This document shows, piece by piece, positions 1 through 6,064 of a stretch of DNA of 19,319 bases. The DNA is taken from contig CAZKTU010000117.1 of NCBI GenBank assembly GCA_964555675.1, positions 1 to 19,319 on the forward strand. The letters run 5' to 3'. The notes beneath the pieces are model-generated. The model saw only the letters and a list, made by a program, of their open reading frames with translations, was not told where the DNA came from and ran no database searches. This DNA is from CAIWXH01 sp964555675. GTDB lineage: Bacteria; Chloroflexota; Chloroflexia; Chloroflexales; Chloroflexaceae. Every line of letters starts with the position of its first letter. The first letter of the stretch is position 1. A program made the translations under genes and the position numbers.

Positions 1-2
1 AC

Positions 3-53
3 TTGACGAATTAGAGCATTTACTCTATACTCACCTTAGAGTAAATGCTCTAA
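3..53 (+). promoter_or_regulatory. Sigma70-type promoter overlapped by a double palindromic operator
   Basis: A -35 box TTGACG (3-8), a 17-nt spacer and a -10 box TATACT (26-31) give a start point near 38. A perfect 17-bp inverted repeat occupies 11-27 (TTAGAGCATTTACTCTA) and 37-53 with a 9-nt spacer. Each arm is itself a near-palindrome of the form TAGAG-N6-CTCTA. One copy therefore fills the promoter spacer and enters the -10 box, and the other covers the start point. This geometry suits a dimeric repressor of the TetR kind bound at two sites. No such regulator is in the window, so it would lie upstream or elsewhere. The promoter and repeat are seen directly; the regulator family is inferred. 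Confidence 0.75.
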
Positions 54-68
54 TGAAAGGTTCGACCG

Positions 69-800
69 ATGAGCGCCACCACCATCCGCCGCCTCGCCGG
101 GATCATGCTGGTCATCGTCCCGATTGTCTTCACCGCCTGCTTCTTCATGCTGCAATTTGAGTTCGAGTACCCCGACATTCTGCGCCAGCCCACCGGCGAC
201 GTGCTGACCAAGTTTCAGGCCGGCGGCAGCGGGCTCATCGCCGTCTGGTATGTGCTGACCCTCACCGCCGTGCTGTTCATCCCGCTCGTGCTGCTGCTCC
301 ACCGGGTCATGGCCGGGGCCGAGGCCTCGATGACGCTCTGGATCGCCACTGTCTTCGGCGTGGTGGCCGGCGTCGCTCAGACCCTGGGCTTCCTGCGCTG
401 GCCCTTCCTGGTGCCCTATCTGGCCGAGAGCTACCTCAGCCCGAGCGCGAGCGAAGCCCAGCGGGCCGCCGTCGAGACGGTCTTCCAGGCCTTCAACCGC
501 TACGCCGGCATGGCCGTGGGCGAGCACCTGGGCTACCTGAGCACGAGCGTCTGGACCTTCCTGCTCGCCCTGCTGATGCTGCGTATGCCCGCCTTCGGGC
601 GCATCCTGGGCCTGACGGGTATGGCCCTGGCCCTGGGCGTGGCCAGCGGCCTGCTCGAGCCGGCGGGCGTGCCCCTGGTCGGCGCGATCAACGCCATCAG
701 CTACCTGCTCTGGGCGGCCTGGCTAGTGGTGGTCGGCCTGGTCCTGCTGGTCAGGCGCCCCGCCGCCGCCGCCGAGCGCACCATGGCCTCAGCCCGCTGA
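69..800 (+). CDS. DUF4386-like multi-pass membrane protein
   Basis: The 243-aa protein is mostly hydrophobic, with likely membrane segments near residues 9-29, 57-78, 88-108, 160-176, 179-197 and 205-228 and a short charged C-terminus. The overall pattern, including an N-terminal segment followed by an exposed loop (about 30-55) and a conserved-looking RWPFLVP stretch near 110-116, resembles DUF4386 proteins, whose function is unknown. The start is supported by AAAGG (56-60) 8 nt before ATG. The gene lies directly behind the double operator at 11-53, so it is probably kept off by a dimeric repressor and switched on by an unknown ligand. DUF4386 genes often sit beside regulator genes, which fits. 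The family call is from recall, without a search. Confidence 0.7.
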   Translation: MSATTIRRLAGIMLVIVPIVFTACFFMLQFEFEYPDILRQPTGDVLTKFQAGGSGLIAVWYVLTLTAVLFIPLVLLLHRVMAGAEASMTLWIATVFGVVAGVAQTLGFLRWPFLVPYLAESYLSPSASEAQRAAVETVFQAFNRYAGMAVGEHLGYLSTSVWTFLLALLMLRMPAFGRILGLTGMALALGVASGLLEPAGVPLVGAINAISYLLWAAWLVVVGLVLLVRRPAAAAERTMASAR

Positions 801-815
801 TCCCTTCAGGAGACA

Positions 816-836
816 GTGGGGGGCTTCGCCCTCCAC
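816..836 (+). terminator. Hairpin after the DUF4386-like gene
   Basis: Nine paired positions (one G-T wobble) flank a TTC loop: GTGGGGGGC (816-824) with GCCCTCCAC (828-836), starting 15 nt after the stop codon. No T-run follows, so it is either a weak or U-tract-free terminator, or a genomic palindromic repeat. The structure is seen; its role is inferred. Confidence 0.4.
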
Positions 837-857
837 ACCTCCCCGCGCCGACTGAGA

Positions 858-898
858 TTTCAAGCTCGAAAGAATTCAGGATTATGACAAGCCATAAT
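858..898 (+). promoter_or_regulatory. Two operator-like palindromes at the start of the SDR gene
   Basis: A 14-bp near-palindrome TTTCAAGCTCGAAA (858-871, 12 of 14 positions symmetric) is followed by ATTATG-N6-CATAAT (881-898), whose 6-bp arms are perfect and which contains the ATG start at 884. Either could bind a dimeric repressor; a site over the start codon would block initiation. No convincing -35/-10 pair was found here, so this remains a candidate. Confidence 0.35.
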
Positions 899-1861
899 GA
901 ACTCCACGTGGTGTACGGAACGGGTCCGGTGGGCACGGCGGTGATTACAGAGCTGCTGGCCCAGGGCAAGCGGGTGCGGGTGGTGACCCGCAGCGGGGCG
1001 CGCAAGCACTTGCCGGCCCAGGTCGAGATGCTGCGCGGCGACGCCACCGACCCGGCCGACGCCCGCAAGGCCTGCGCCGGGGCGACCCACGTCTATAACT
1101 GCACCAACCCGGTCGACTATCACCGCTGGCCCGAGCAGTTCCCGCCCTTGCAGAACGGAGTGCTCGAGGGCGCGGCCGCCAACGGGGCCCGGCTGATCGT
1201 GATGGAGAACCTCTACGTCTACGGCCCGCACCAGGGCGCGCCGATGAGCGAGAGCATGCCCATGCGCGGGCGCGGCCTGCGCAGCACCACCCGCGTGCAG
1301 ATGACCGAGGCCCTCTTCGCGGCCCATCGCGCCGGCAAGGTGCAGGCGGTCAGCGTGCGAGCCTCGGACCTGTTCGGCCCCCACGTCACCGAGTCGCTGG
1401 TGGGCGAGCGCCTGTTCGGCCCAATCCTGGAGGGCAAGACCGCCCAGCTCTTCGCGAACCTCGACGTGCCCCACAGCGCCAGCTACATCGTCGACGTGGG
1501 CAAGGCCCTGGTCAACGTGGGCGCCGACGAGCGGGCCTTCGGCCAGGCCTGGCACGCCCCCAATGCCCCCGCAGTGACCCTGCGGCAGTTCGCCCAGATC
1601 ATCGGCGAGCTGGCGGGGGTTCAGCCGAAGCTGAGCGCGCTGCCCCGCCCGGTGATGCGGGCCCTGCTGCCCATCCTGGCCCTCTCGACACCCCAGCTGC
1701 GCGGGCTCGAAGAGAATGCCTACATCGGCTACGAGCCCTATATCGTCGACCATCGCAAGTACGCCGCCCAGTTCGGCGACCACGCCACGCCCCTGCGCGA
1801 GGCAATTGGCGCGACCGTGCAGTGGTACCAGGCCCGCGCTGGCGTCGCGCAAACGGCCTGA
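884..1861 (+). CDS. NAD(P)-binding atypical SDR / NAD-dependent epimerase-like protein
   Basis: The 325-aa protein starts with a Rossmann fold: beta-1 and the glycine motif GTGPVG (residues 12-17), then VVTRSG and LRGDATD, the pattern of extended or atypical short-chain dehydrogenases and NmrA-like proteins. The ENLYVYGPH stretch (about 109-117) matches the usual epimerase position. The usual catalytic YxxxK is not evident: the expected region reads STTRVQMTEA. The enzyme may therefore be a redox sensor or an oxidoreductase with altered chemistry, and the substrate cannot be named. The start is fixed by beta-1 beginning at residue 7. The ribosome site is weak (AGG at 878-880, only 3 nt from ATG). 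It follows the DUF4386-like gene by 83 nt, with a hairpin between, so it probably has its own promoter. Confidence 0.8.
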   Translation: MTSHNELHVVYGTGPVGTAVITELLAQGKRVRVVTRSGARKHLPAQVEMLRGDATDPADARKACAGATHVYNCTNPVDYHRWPEQFPPLQNGVLEGAAANGARLIVMENLYVYGPHQGAPMSESMPMRGRGLRSTTRVQMTEALFAAHRAGKVQAVSVRASDLFGPHVTESLVGERLFGPILEGKTAQLFANLDVPHSASYIVDVGKALVNVGADERAFGQAWHAPNAPAVTLRQFAQIIGELAGVQPKLSALPRPVMRALLPILALSTPQLRGLEENAYIGYEPYIVDHRKYAAQFGDHATPLREAIGATVQWYQARAGVAQTA

Positions 1862-1879
1862 GCAAGGTGGCTTGCAGTA

Positions 1880-1893
1880 GAGGGCACGCCCTC
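1880..1893 (+). terminator. Short GC hairpin after the SDR gene
   Basis: GAGGGC and GCCCTC pair around a 2-nt centre 18 nt after the stop codon. There is no T-run. It may be a weak terminator or a repeat remnant resembling the hairpin at 816-836. Confidence 0.25.
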
Positions 1894-1952
1894 CCTGCGA
1901 CCCTCCCGTGGCGCAGCTTCAGGTTGGAACTGTTTAGAGGGATGAGCATGTT

Positions 1953-2534
1953 ATGACAACTAGGATAGGATCGCAGGAGCGGGGCGGGTGGCTGTTCTGG
2001 GGCGGCTGGGGTCTGGCCTTCCTCGGCTTCCCGCTGGGCGGGCTGGCGGGGCTGGGGCTGGCCGGTCCGGTGCTGAGCGCGCGCGAGGCGATCATCGGCG
2101 GCCTGGCGACGGGCGCGGTGATCGGGGCGGCCCAGTGGCTGGTGCTGCGCAACCGCATGGCCCTCTCGCCCCTCTGGATCGCGGCGACCGCCGCGGGCAT
2201 GGCGGCCGGCCTGGGCCTGGGCGTCAGCCTGGTCGGCATCGACACGACGGGCACGGCGCTGCCGCTGCGCGGCCTGATCACCGGCCTCGGCATCGGCCTG
2301 GCCCAGTACCTGATGCTGCGCGGCCTCACCCCGCGCGCCCCGCTCTGGGGCCTCGTAGTGGCCGTGGGCTGGCCGATCGGCTGGCTGGTCACCCGCGCCG
2401 CCGGGGTCGACCTCAGCCCCAACTTCACGGTCTTCGGCTCCACCGGGGCCTGGGCCTTCCAGCTGCTCACCGGCCTGGCCCTGGCCTGGATCCTGCGCCC
2501 GGGGGCGGGTAAGCCAGCCCTGCCCCGTAGCTAA
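1953..2534 (+). CDS. Small glycine-rich membrane protein with an internal duplication
   Basis: The 193-aa hydrophobic protein has about five or six membrane segments and very high Gly/Leu/Ala content. Two halves carry the same motif: GAVIGAAQWLVLR (near 54-66) and GLGIGLAQYLMLR (near 112-124), each followed by a short polar loop, then P-LW and a further hydrophobic segment. This points to an old duplication and a pseudo-symmetric helix bundle. Proteins with this AQWLVLR signature are common as hypothetical proteins in several phyla; no function is known to me. The start at 1953 has AGAGG (1936-1940) 12 nt upstream, which is long. The nearby ATG at 1948 runs straight into a stop and ATG 1942 is out of frame. 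It is convergent with the CoA-binding gene. Confidence 0.7.
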   Translation: MTTRIGSQERGGWLFWGGWGLAFLGFPLGGLAGLGLAGPVLSAREAIIGGLATGAVIGAAQWLVLRNRMALSPLWIAATAAGMAAGLGLGVSLVGIDTTGTALPLRGLITGLGIGLAQYLMLRGLTPRAPLWGLVVAVGWPIGWLVTRAAGVDLSPNFTVFGSTGAWAFQLLTGLALAWILRPGAGKPALPRS

Positions 2535-2549
2535 ACCAACTCCAGTTCT

Positions 2550-2622
2550 GACCAAAGACGAAGGACCAAAGACGAAGGCCCAGCCACTCAAAGCGTTGGT
2601 CCTTCGTCGTTGGTCTTTGGTC
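2550..2622. repeat. Inverted arrays of degenerate heptamers between convergent genes
   Basis: Four head-to-tail heptamers lie at 2550-2577 (GACCAAA, GACGAAG, GACCAAA, GACGAAG). After a 17-nt loop, four heptamers of the same family lie on the opposite strand at 2595-2622 (read in reverse: GACCAAA, GACCAAC, GACGAAG, GACCAAC). The unit is GACSAAV. The two arms pair at 22 of 28 positions, so transcripts from either side could fold into a long imperfect hairpin. It fills the gap between the 3' ends of two convergent genes and may act as a two-way terminator. Units and pairing are seen; function is inferred. Confidence 0.8.
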
Positions 2623-2653
2623 ACGACTCCACGCGAACTTCTGCTCCGCTATA

Positions 2654-3181
2654 CTAGCTTCGCATGCGCCGCGCGCTGATCACCCCGGTGTTCAGGCCGA
2701 TCGTGCCGAGGCCGCCGAAGAAGCGGGCGTGCTCGATCTTCACACAGGCGTCCATCACCACCTCCAGGCCGGCTTCGCGGGCCCGCCGCGCCGCCTCGAG
2801 GTGGATGACCCCCAGCTGCAGCCAGAGCACTTTTGCGCCTACGGCGATCGCCTCTTCGGTCAGGGCCGGCACCGCCTTCGGCTCGCGAAAGATGTCCACG
2901 ATCTCGATCGGCTCGGGCACATCGGCCAGCGAGGGGTAGGACGGGCGACCCAGGACCTCGCGCTCGCGCGGGTTGACCGGGATGATGTTGTAGCCCGCGG
3001 CCAGCATATAGATCGCGGCGAAGTGGCTCGGGCGGTAGGGGTTGCTCGACAGCCCGACCATGGCGATGGTGCGATAGCGCTCGAGCACGCGCAGGCGCTC
3101 GTACGAGCTGGTGGCGAACTCGGTCTGGTTCACCGGCGAGGTCGAGCTGACCGCCCCGCTCGAGACAATCTGGTCGCTCAT
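2654..3181 (-). CDS. CoA-binding domain protein (YccU-like)
   Basis: From ATG at 3181 the protein is 175 aa, near the usual 140-150 aa of this family plus a polar N-terminal extension of about 30 residues. The Rossmann-type CoA-binding domain begins at YRTIAMVGLSSNPYRPS (36-52), followed by GYNIIPVNP (63-71) and the conserved tail D144-C146, IEH (149-151), GGLG (156-159) and NTGVISARR (164-172). Such proteins bind CoA or acyl-CoA; their cellular role is unclear. A good ribosome site, AAGGGAG, lies 6 nt before ATG 3181, and the longer open frame upstream is only the out-of-frame 3' part of metY. It is last in a four-gene operon, 11 nt after metY. Because metY uses an acetylated substrate, a link to acetyl-CoA or homoserine acylation is reasonable but inferred. 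Confidence 0.88.
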   Translation of the reverse strand: MSDQIVSSGAVSSTSPVNQTEFATSSYERLRVLERYRTIAMVGLSSNPYRPSHFAAIYMLAAGYNIIPVNPREREVLGRPSYPSLADVPEPIEIVDIFREPKAVPALTEEAIAVGAKVLWLQLGVIHLEAARRAREAGLEVVMDACVKIEHARFFGGLGTIGLNTGVISARRMRS

Positions 3182-3192
3182 CGTGGCTCCCT

Positions 3193-4491
3193 TCACCCTT
3201 GCTTCAGGGCCTGCTCGAGGTCCCAGACCAGGTCCTCGACATCCTCGAGACCGATCGAGAGGCGGATCATCTCGGGCCGCACGCCGGCCGCGATCTGCTC
3301 CTCGGCGCTGAGCTGCTGATGGGTCGTGCTGGCCGGATGGATGACCAGACTCTTGGCGTCGCCCACATTGGCCAGGTGCGAGAAGAGCTGCAGGCCCTCG
3401 ATCAGGCGCCGCCCACCCTCCAGGCCGCCCTTGACGCCGAAGGTGAGGATGGCGCCGGGCCCCTTCGGGGTGTAGGTCTGGGCCAACTCGTAGTAGGGGC
3501 TCTCGGGGAAGATCGGGTAGTTGACCCACTCGACCTGGGCGTGGGCGCGCAGGAAGGCGGCCACGGCCCTGGCGTTGGCCACGTGGCGCTCCATGCGCAG
3601 GCCCAGGGTCTCGAGGCCCTGCAGGAAGAGGAAGCTGTTGAAGGGGCTGAGGGCCGGGCCCATGTCGCGCAGGCCCTCGACGCGGGCCTTCATGATGAAG
3701 GCGAAGTCGCCGAAGCTCTCGTAGAAGCGGATACCGTGGTAGCCCTTGCTGGGCTCGAGCAGCTGCGGGAAGTCGCCCTCGTCCCAGCGGAAGCGCCCGG
3801 CGTCGACGATGATCCCGCCGATGCTGGTGCCGTGGCCGCCGATGAATTTGGTGGCCGAGTGGACCACAATGTCGGCGCCATGCTCGATCGGCCGGCAGAG
3901 GTAGGGTGTGCAGAAGGTGTTGTCGATCACCAGGGGCAGCTTGTGCTCGTGGGCGATCGCGGCCACCGCCGCAATATCGAGCACATTGATGCGCGGGTTG
4001 GCGATCGTCTCGCCATAGATCAGCTTGGTGCGCGGTGTGATCGCCCGCCGGAAGTTCTCGGGATCGTCCGGCTCGACGAAGGTCGTATTGATCCCCAGAC
4101 GCCGCAAGGTGATGTCGAGCTGGGTATACGTCCCGCCATAGAGCGTACTGGCGGCCACGATCTCGTCGCCGGCCGAGCAGAGGCTGGTGAAAACCAGCAG
4201 CTGGGCGGCCTGGCCGCTGCCCACGGCCAGCCCGCCGACCCCACCCTCGAGGGCGGCCATGCGCTCCTCGAGCACGGCGGTGGTCGGGTTCATGATCCGG
4301 GTGTAGATATTGCCGAAGCGCTGCAGGTTGAAGAGGGCGGCGGCGTGGTCGGGGTCGTCGAAGACATACGAAGAAGTCTGGTAGATCGGCACGGCCCGCG
4401 ACCCCGTGGCCGGGTCGGGGCGCTGCCCGGCGTGCAGGGCGCGGGTATGAAAGCCGAACTTGCGGTCGTAGGAAGACACGGCGCGCTCCAT
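3193..4491 (-). CDS. metY: O-acetylhomoserine sulfhydrylase (Cys/Met metabolism PLP enzyme)
   Basis: The 432-aa protein has the full signature of the Cys/Met-metabolism PLP family. YTRIMNPT (63-70) carries the phosphate-binding Tyr/Arg of the neighbouring subunit, SGQAAQ (92-97) binds phosphate, D190 in VIDNTF contacts the PLP ring, and K215 in HSATK forms the Schiff base. The length of about 430 aa and the long central insertion favour O-acetylhomoserine (thiol)-lyase over the shorter cystathionine synthases and lyases. It would make homocysteine from O-acetylhomoserine and sulfide in the cytosol. ATG 4491 has almost no ribosome site. GTG at 4479 has GGAG 6 nt upstream and may be the true start, which would remove four residues. 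It lies 25 nt after the GNAT gene and 11 nt before the CoA-binding gene. No S-box is seen in the leader of this operon. Confidence 0.92.
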   Translation of the reverse strand: MERAVSSYDRKFGFHTRALHAGQRPDPATGSRAVPIYQTSSYVFDDPDHAAALFNLQRFGNIYTRIMNPTTAVLEERMAALEGGVGGLAVGSGQAAQLLVFTSLCSAGDEIVAASTLYGGTYTQLDITLRRLGINTTFVEPDDPENFRRAITPRTKLIYGETIANPRINVLDIAAVAAIAHEHKLPLVIDNTFCTPYLCRPIEHGADIVVHSATKFIGGHGTSIGGIIVDAGRFRWDEGDFPQLLEPSKGYHGIRFYESFGDFAFIMKARVEGLRDMGPALSPFNSFLFLQGLETLGLRMERHVANARAVAAFLRAHAQVEWVNYPIFPESPYYELAQTYTPKGPGAILTFGVKGGLEGGRRLIEGLQLFSHLANVGDAKSLVIHPASTTHQQLSAEEQIAAGVRPEMIRLSIGLEDVEDLVWDLEQALKQG

Positions 4492-4516
4492 TCTGGCTGT
4501 GCGCAGAGAAATCGGC

Positions 4517-5038
4517 TCAGGCGTCGGTGGCTAGATCGAGGCGAAAGGCCTTGACCAGCTCGCCGCCGGGCGGGAGGAAGTCGTAGGCGGGGACGCGGGT
4601 GAAGCCGAAGCGCTGGTAGAGCGCCTGGGCCGCGCGCATGCTGTCGGAGGTGTAGAGCCCCAGGGCCGGGGCGCCCGCCGCCCGGGCCTGCTCGAGGCAG
4701 GCCTGCACCAGCGCCGCGCCGATCCCCTGGCCCCGCGCAGCGGAGTCAACTGCCAGCAGGCGCAGCTCGGGCCAGATCATGCGCCCGCCCGCCCCCGCGC
4801 TGTCGCCCTCAGTTGCCGGAAAGAGCATGACGCTGCCGAGCAGGGCCCCGGCGCGCTCGGCGACGAAATGCTCGCGCGGGTCGTCTGAGGCCAGGGCCGC
4901 GCTGATCGCCCGCTGCAGCCCCGGCCAGGCGCCCGGGGGCATCAACTGCTCGTACTGAGCGTAGGCCGCCATGGTCAACTCGGCCGCCGCGGCGCGCTCG
5001 TCGGCGCGGGCCGCGCGAATACGAAAACGCTGCTCCAT
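4517..5038 (-). CDS. GNAT family N-acetyltransferase
   Basis: The 173-aa protein has the GNAT fold: an N-terminal helix pair (10-50), then ELRLLAVDSAARGQGIGAAL (91-110). In that stretch the R-G-Q-G-I-G loop (102-107) binds the acetyl-CoA pyrophosphate, and LGLYTSDSMRAAQALYQRFGF (127-146) is the usual C-terminal half. It transfers an acetyl group to an unknown amine; it could act on small molecules or on a protein. The start ATG 5038 sits only 6 nt after the stop of the upstream GST gene. Its ribosome site GAGGAG overlaps that stop codon, so translation is probably coupled. It is second in the operon that leads into metY. Confidence 0.88.
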   Translation of the reverse strand: MEQRFRIRAARADERAAAAELTMAAYAQYEQLMPPGAWPGLQRAISAALASDDPREHFVAERAGALLGSVMLFPATEGDSAGAGGRMIWPELRLLAVDSAARGQGIGAALVQACLEQARAAGAPALGLYTSDSMRAAQALYQRFGFTRVPAYDFLPPGGELVKAFRLDLATDA

Positions 5039-5044
5039 AACTCC

Positions 5045-5989
5045 TCAGCCTAACTGCTCGCGCCCGTGGGGCGCGGCCCAGTCGAGGGCCGGGCCGATCG
5101 GCACGATGCGCGACGGGTTCAGTTTCTCGTGGGTCATATAGTAGTGGCGCTTGATCTGGTCGAAGTCGGTGGTGTCGCCGAAGCCGGGGCGCTGGTAGAG
5201 GTCGCGCGCATAGGCCCACAGGTTCGGGTAGTCGACCAGGCGAAACAGGTTGCACTTGAAGTGGCCGTAGTAGACGCTGTCGAAGCGGGCCAGGGTGGTG
5301 TAGAGCCTGATGTCGGCCTCGCTCAGCTGATTGCCCACCAGATAGCGCCGGTGCTCCAGCCTGGCCTCGAGCCAGTCGAAGCGGGCGAAGAGCGCGCTGA
5401 CCGCGGCCTCGTAGGCGGCCTGGGTCGCGGCGAAGCCGGCCCGGTAGACCCCATCATTCACCTCGGCGTAGACCAGGGCGTTCACGGCGTCGATCTCGTC
5501 GCGCAGGGCGACCGGGTAGAGGTCCGGCGCCCCCGGGCGATGGTAGGCGCTGAACTGGGTCTCCATGTCGATCGTGATGTCGGGGTAGTTGTTGGTCACC
5601 AGCCGCCCCGTGACCCGATCCCACAGACAGGGCACGGTGTAGCGCCCGCTGTAGTTGGGGTCGGTGGCCAGGTAGGCCTCGGAGAGGAAGGCAAAGCCGT
5701 TGACCGGGTCGAGGCTGTAGCCGGGGCCGTCGCGGAAGGCCCAGCCCCGCTCGTCGCGGATCGGGTCGACCACCGAGAGCGAGATCACCTCCTCGAGCCC
5801 GAGCAGCCGGCGCACAATGATCGAGCGCTGAGCCCAGGGGCAGGCCAGCGACACATAGAGGTGATAGCGCCCCGGCTCGGCCGGAAAGCCGCTGGAGCCG
5901 TCTGCGCTGATGCGATCGCGAATCGTATAAGCCTGGCGGACAAAAGCGCCGTCGGCGCTCGTCTCGGCGGGGAGCTGCGCGGTGGTCAT
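5045..5989 (-). CDS. Glutathionyl-hydroquinone reductase-like Xi-class GST
   Basis: From ATG 5989 the protein is 314 aa, close to the usual 320-330 aa of the YqjG/ECM4 group. The N-terminal thioredoxin-like domain has the catalytic Cys50 in ACPWAQR; the all-helical C-terminal domain holds NDGVYRAGFA (178-187), the typical Xi-class motif, and DFDQIKRHYYMTHEKLNP (275-292). These enzymes reduce glutathionyl-hydroquinones, releasing hydroquinone, and so protect against quinones. The start is chosen because GAGAGG lies 6 nt before ATG 5989; an upstream TTG at 6037 overlaps the proposed promoter. It is the first gene of the operon with GNAT, metY and the CoA-binding gene. If this lineage lacks glutathione, the thiol partner would have to be another low-molecular-weight thiol, which is an open point. 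Confidence 0.9.
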   Translation of the reverse strand: MTTAQLPAETSADGAFVRQAYTIRDRISADGSSGFPAEPGRYHLYVSLACPWAQRSIIVRRLLGLEEVISLSVVDPIRDERGWAFRDGPGYSLDPVNGFAFLSEAYLATDPNYSGRYTVPCLWDRVTGRLVTNNYPDITIDMETQFSAYHRPGAPDLYPVALRDEIDAVNALVYAEVNDGVYRAGFAATQAAYEAAVSALFARFDWLEARLEHRRYLVGNQLSEADIRLYTTLARFDSVYYGHFKCNLFRLVDYPNLWAYARDLYQRPGFGDTTDFDQIKRHYYMTHEKLNPSRIVPIGPALDWAAPHGREQLG

Positions 5990-6018
5990 CGTTAGCCTCT
6001 CGTGTGTGTTCCTGACAA

Positions 6019-6047
6019 AGGATAGTGCAATCTGCAAGTTTTGTCCA
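6019..6047 (-). promoter_or_regulatory. Candidate promoter of the GST-GNAT-metY-CoA-binding operon
   Basis: On the minus strand TGGACA (6042-6047), a 17-nt spacer and TATCCT (6019-6024) match 5 and 4 of 6 consensus positions. The start point would be near 6012, leaving a leader of about 22 nt before ATG 5989, too short for a riboswitch. Confidence 0.5.
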
Positions 6048-6064
6048 CCGCAGCGAGCCGGCGC

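Noticed and set aside
2664..2939. Plus-strand open frame of 91 codons with TATACT (2650-2655) just upstream
   Set aside because: It is wholly antisense to the well-supported CoA-binding gene, has Ser/Arg/Pro-rich shadow composition and no -35; the TATACT overlaps the stop codon of the real gene.
3182..3529. Long N-terminal extension of the CoA-binding protein
   Set aside because: It overlaps metY in another frame, is Arg/Gly/Pro-rich, and a good ribosome site precedes ATG 3181.
3199..4554. 451-codon plus-strand open frame opposite metY
   Set aside because: Long antisense open frames are expected in GC-rich genes; the metY frame has all catalytic motifs and this one has none.
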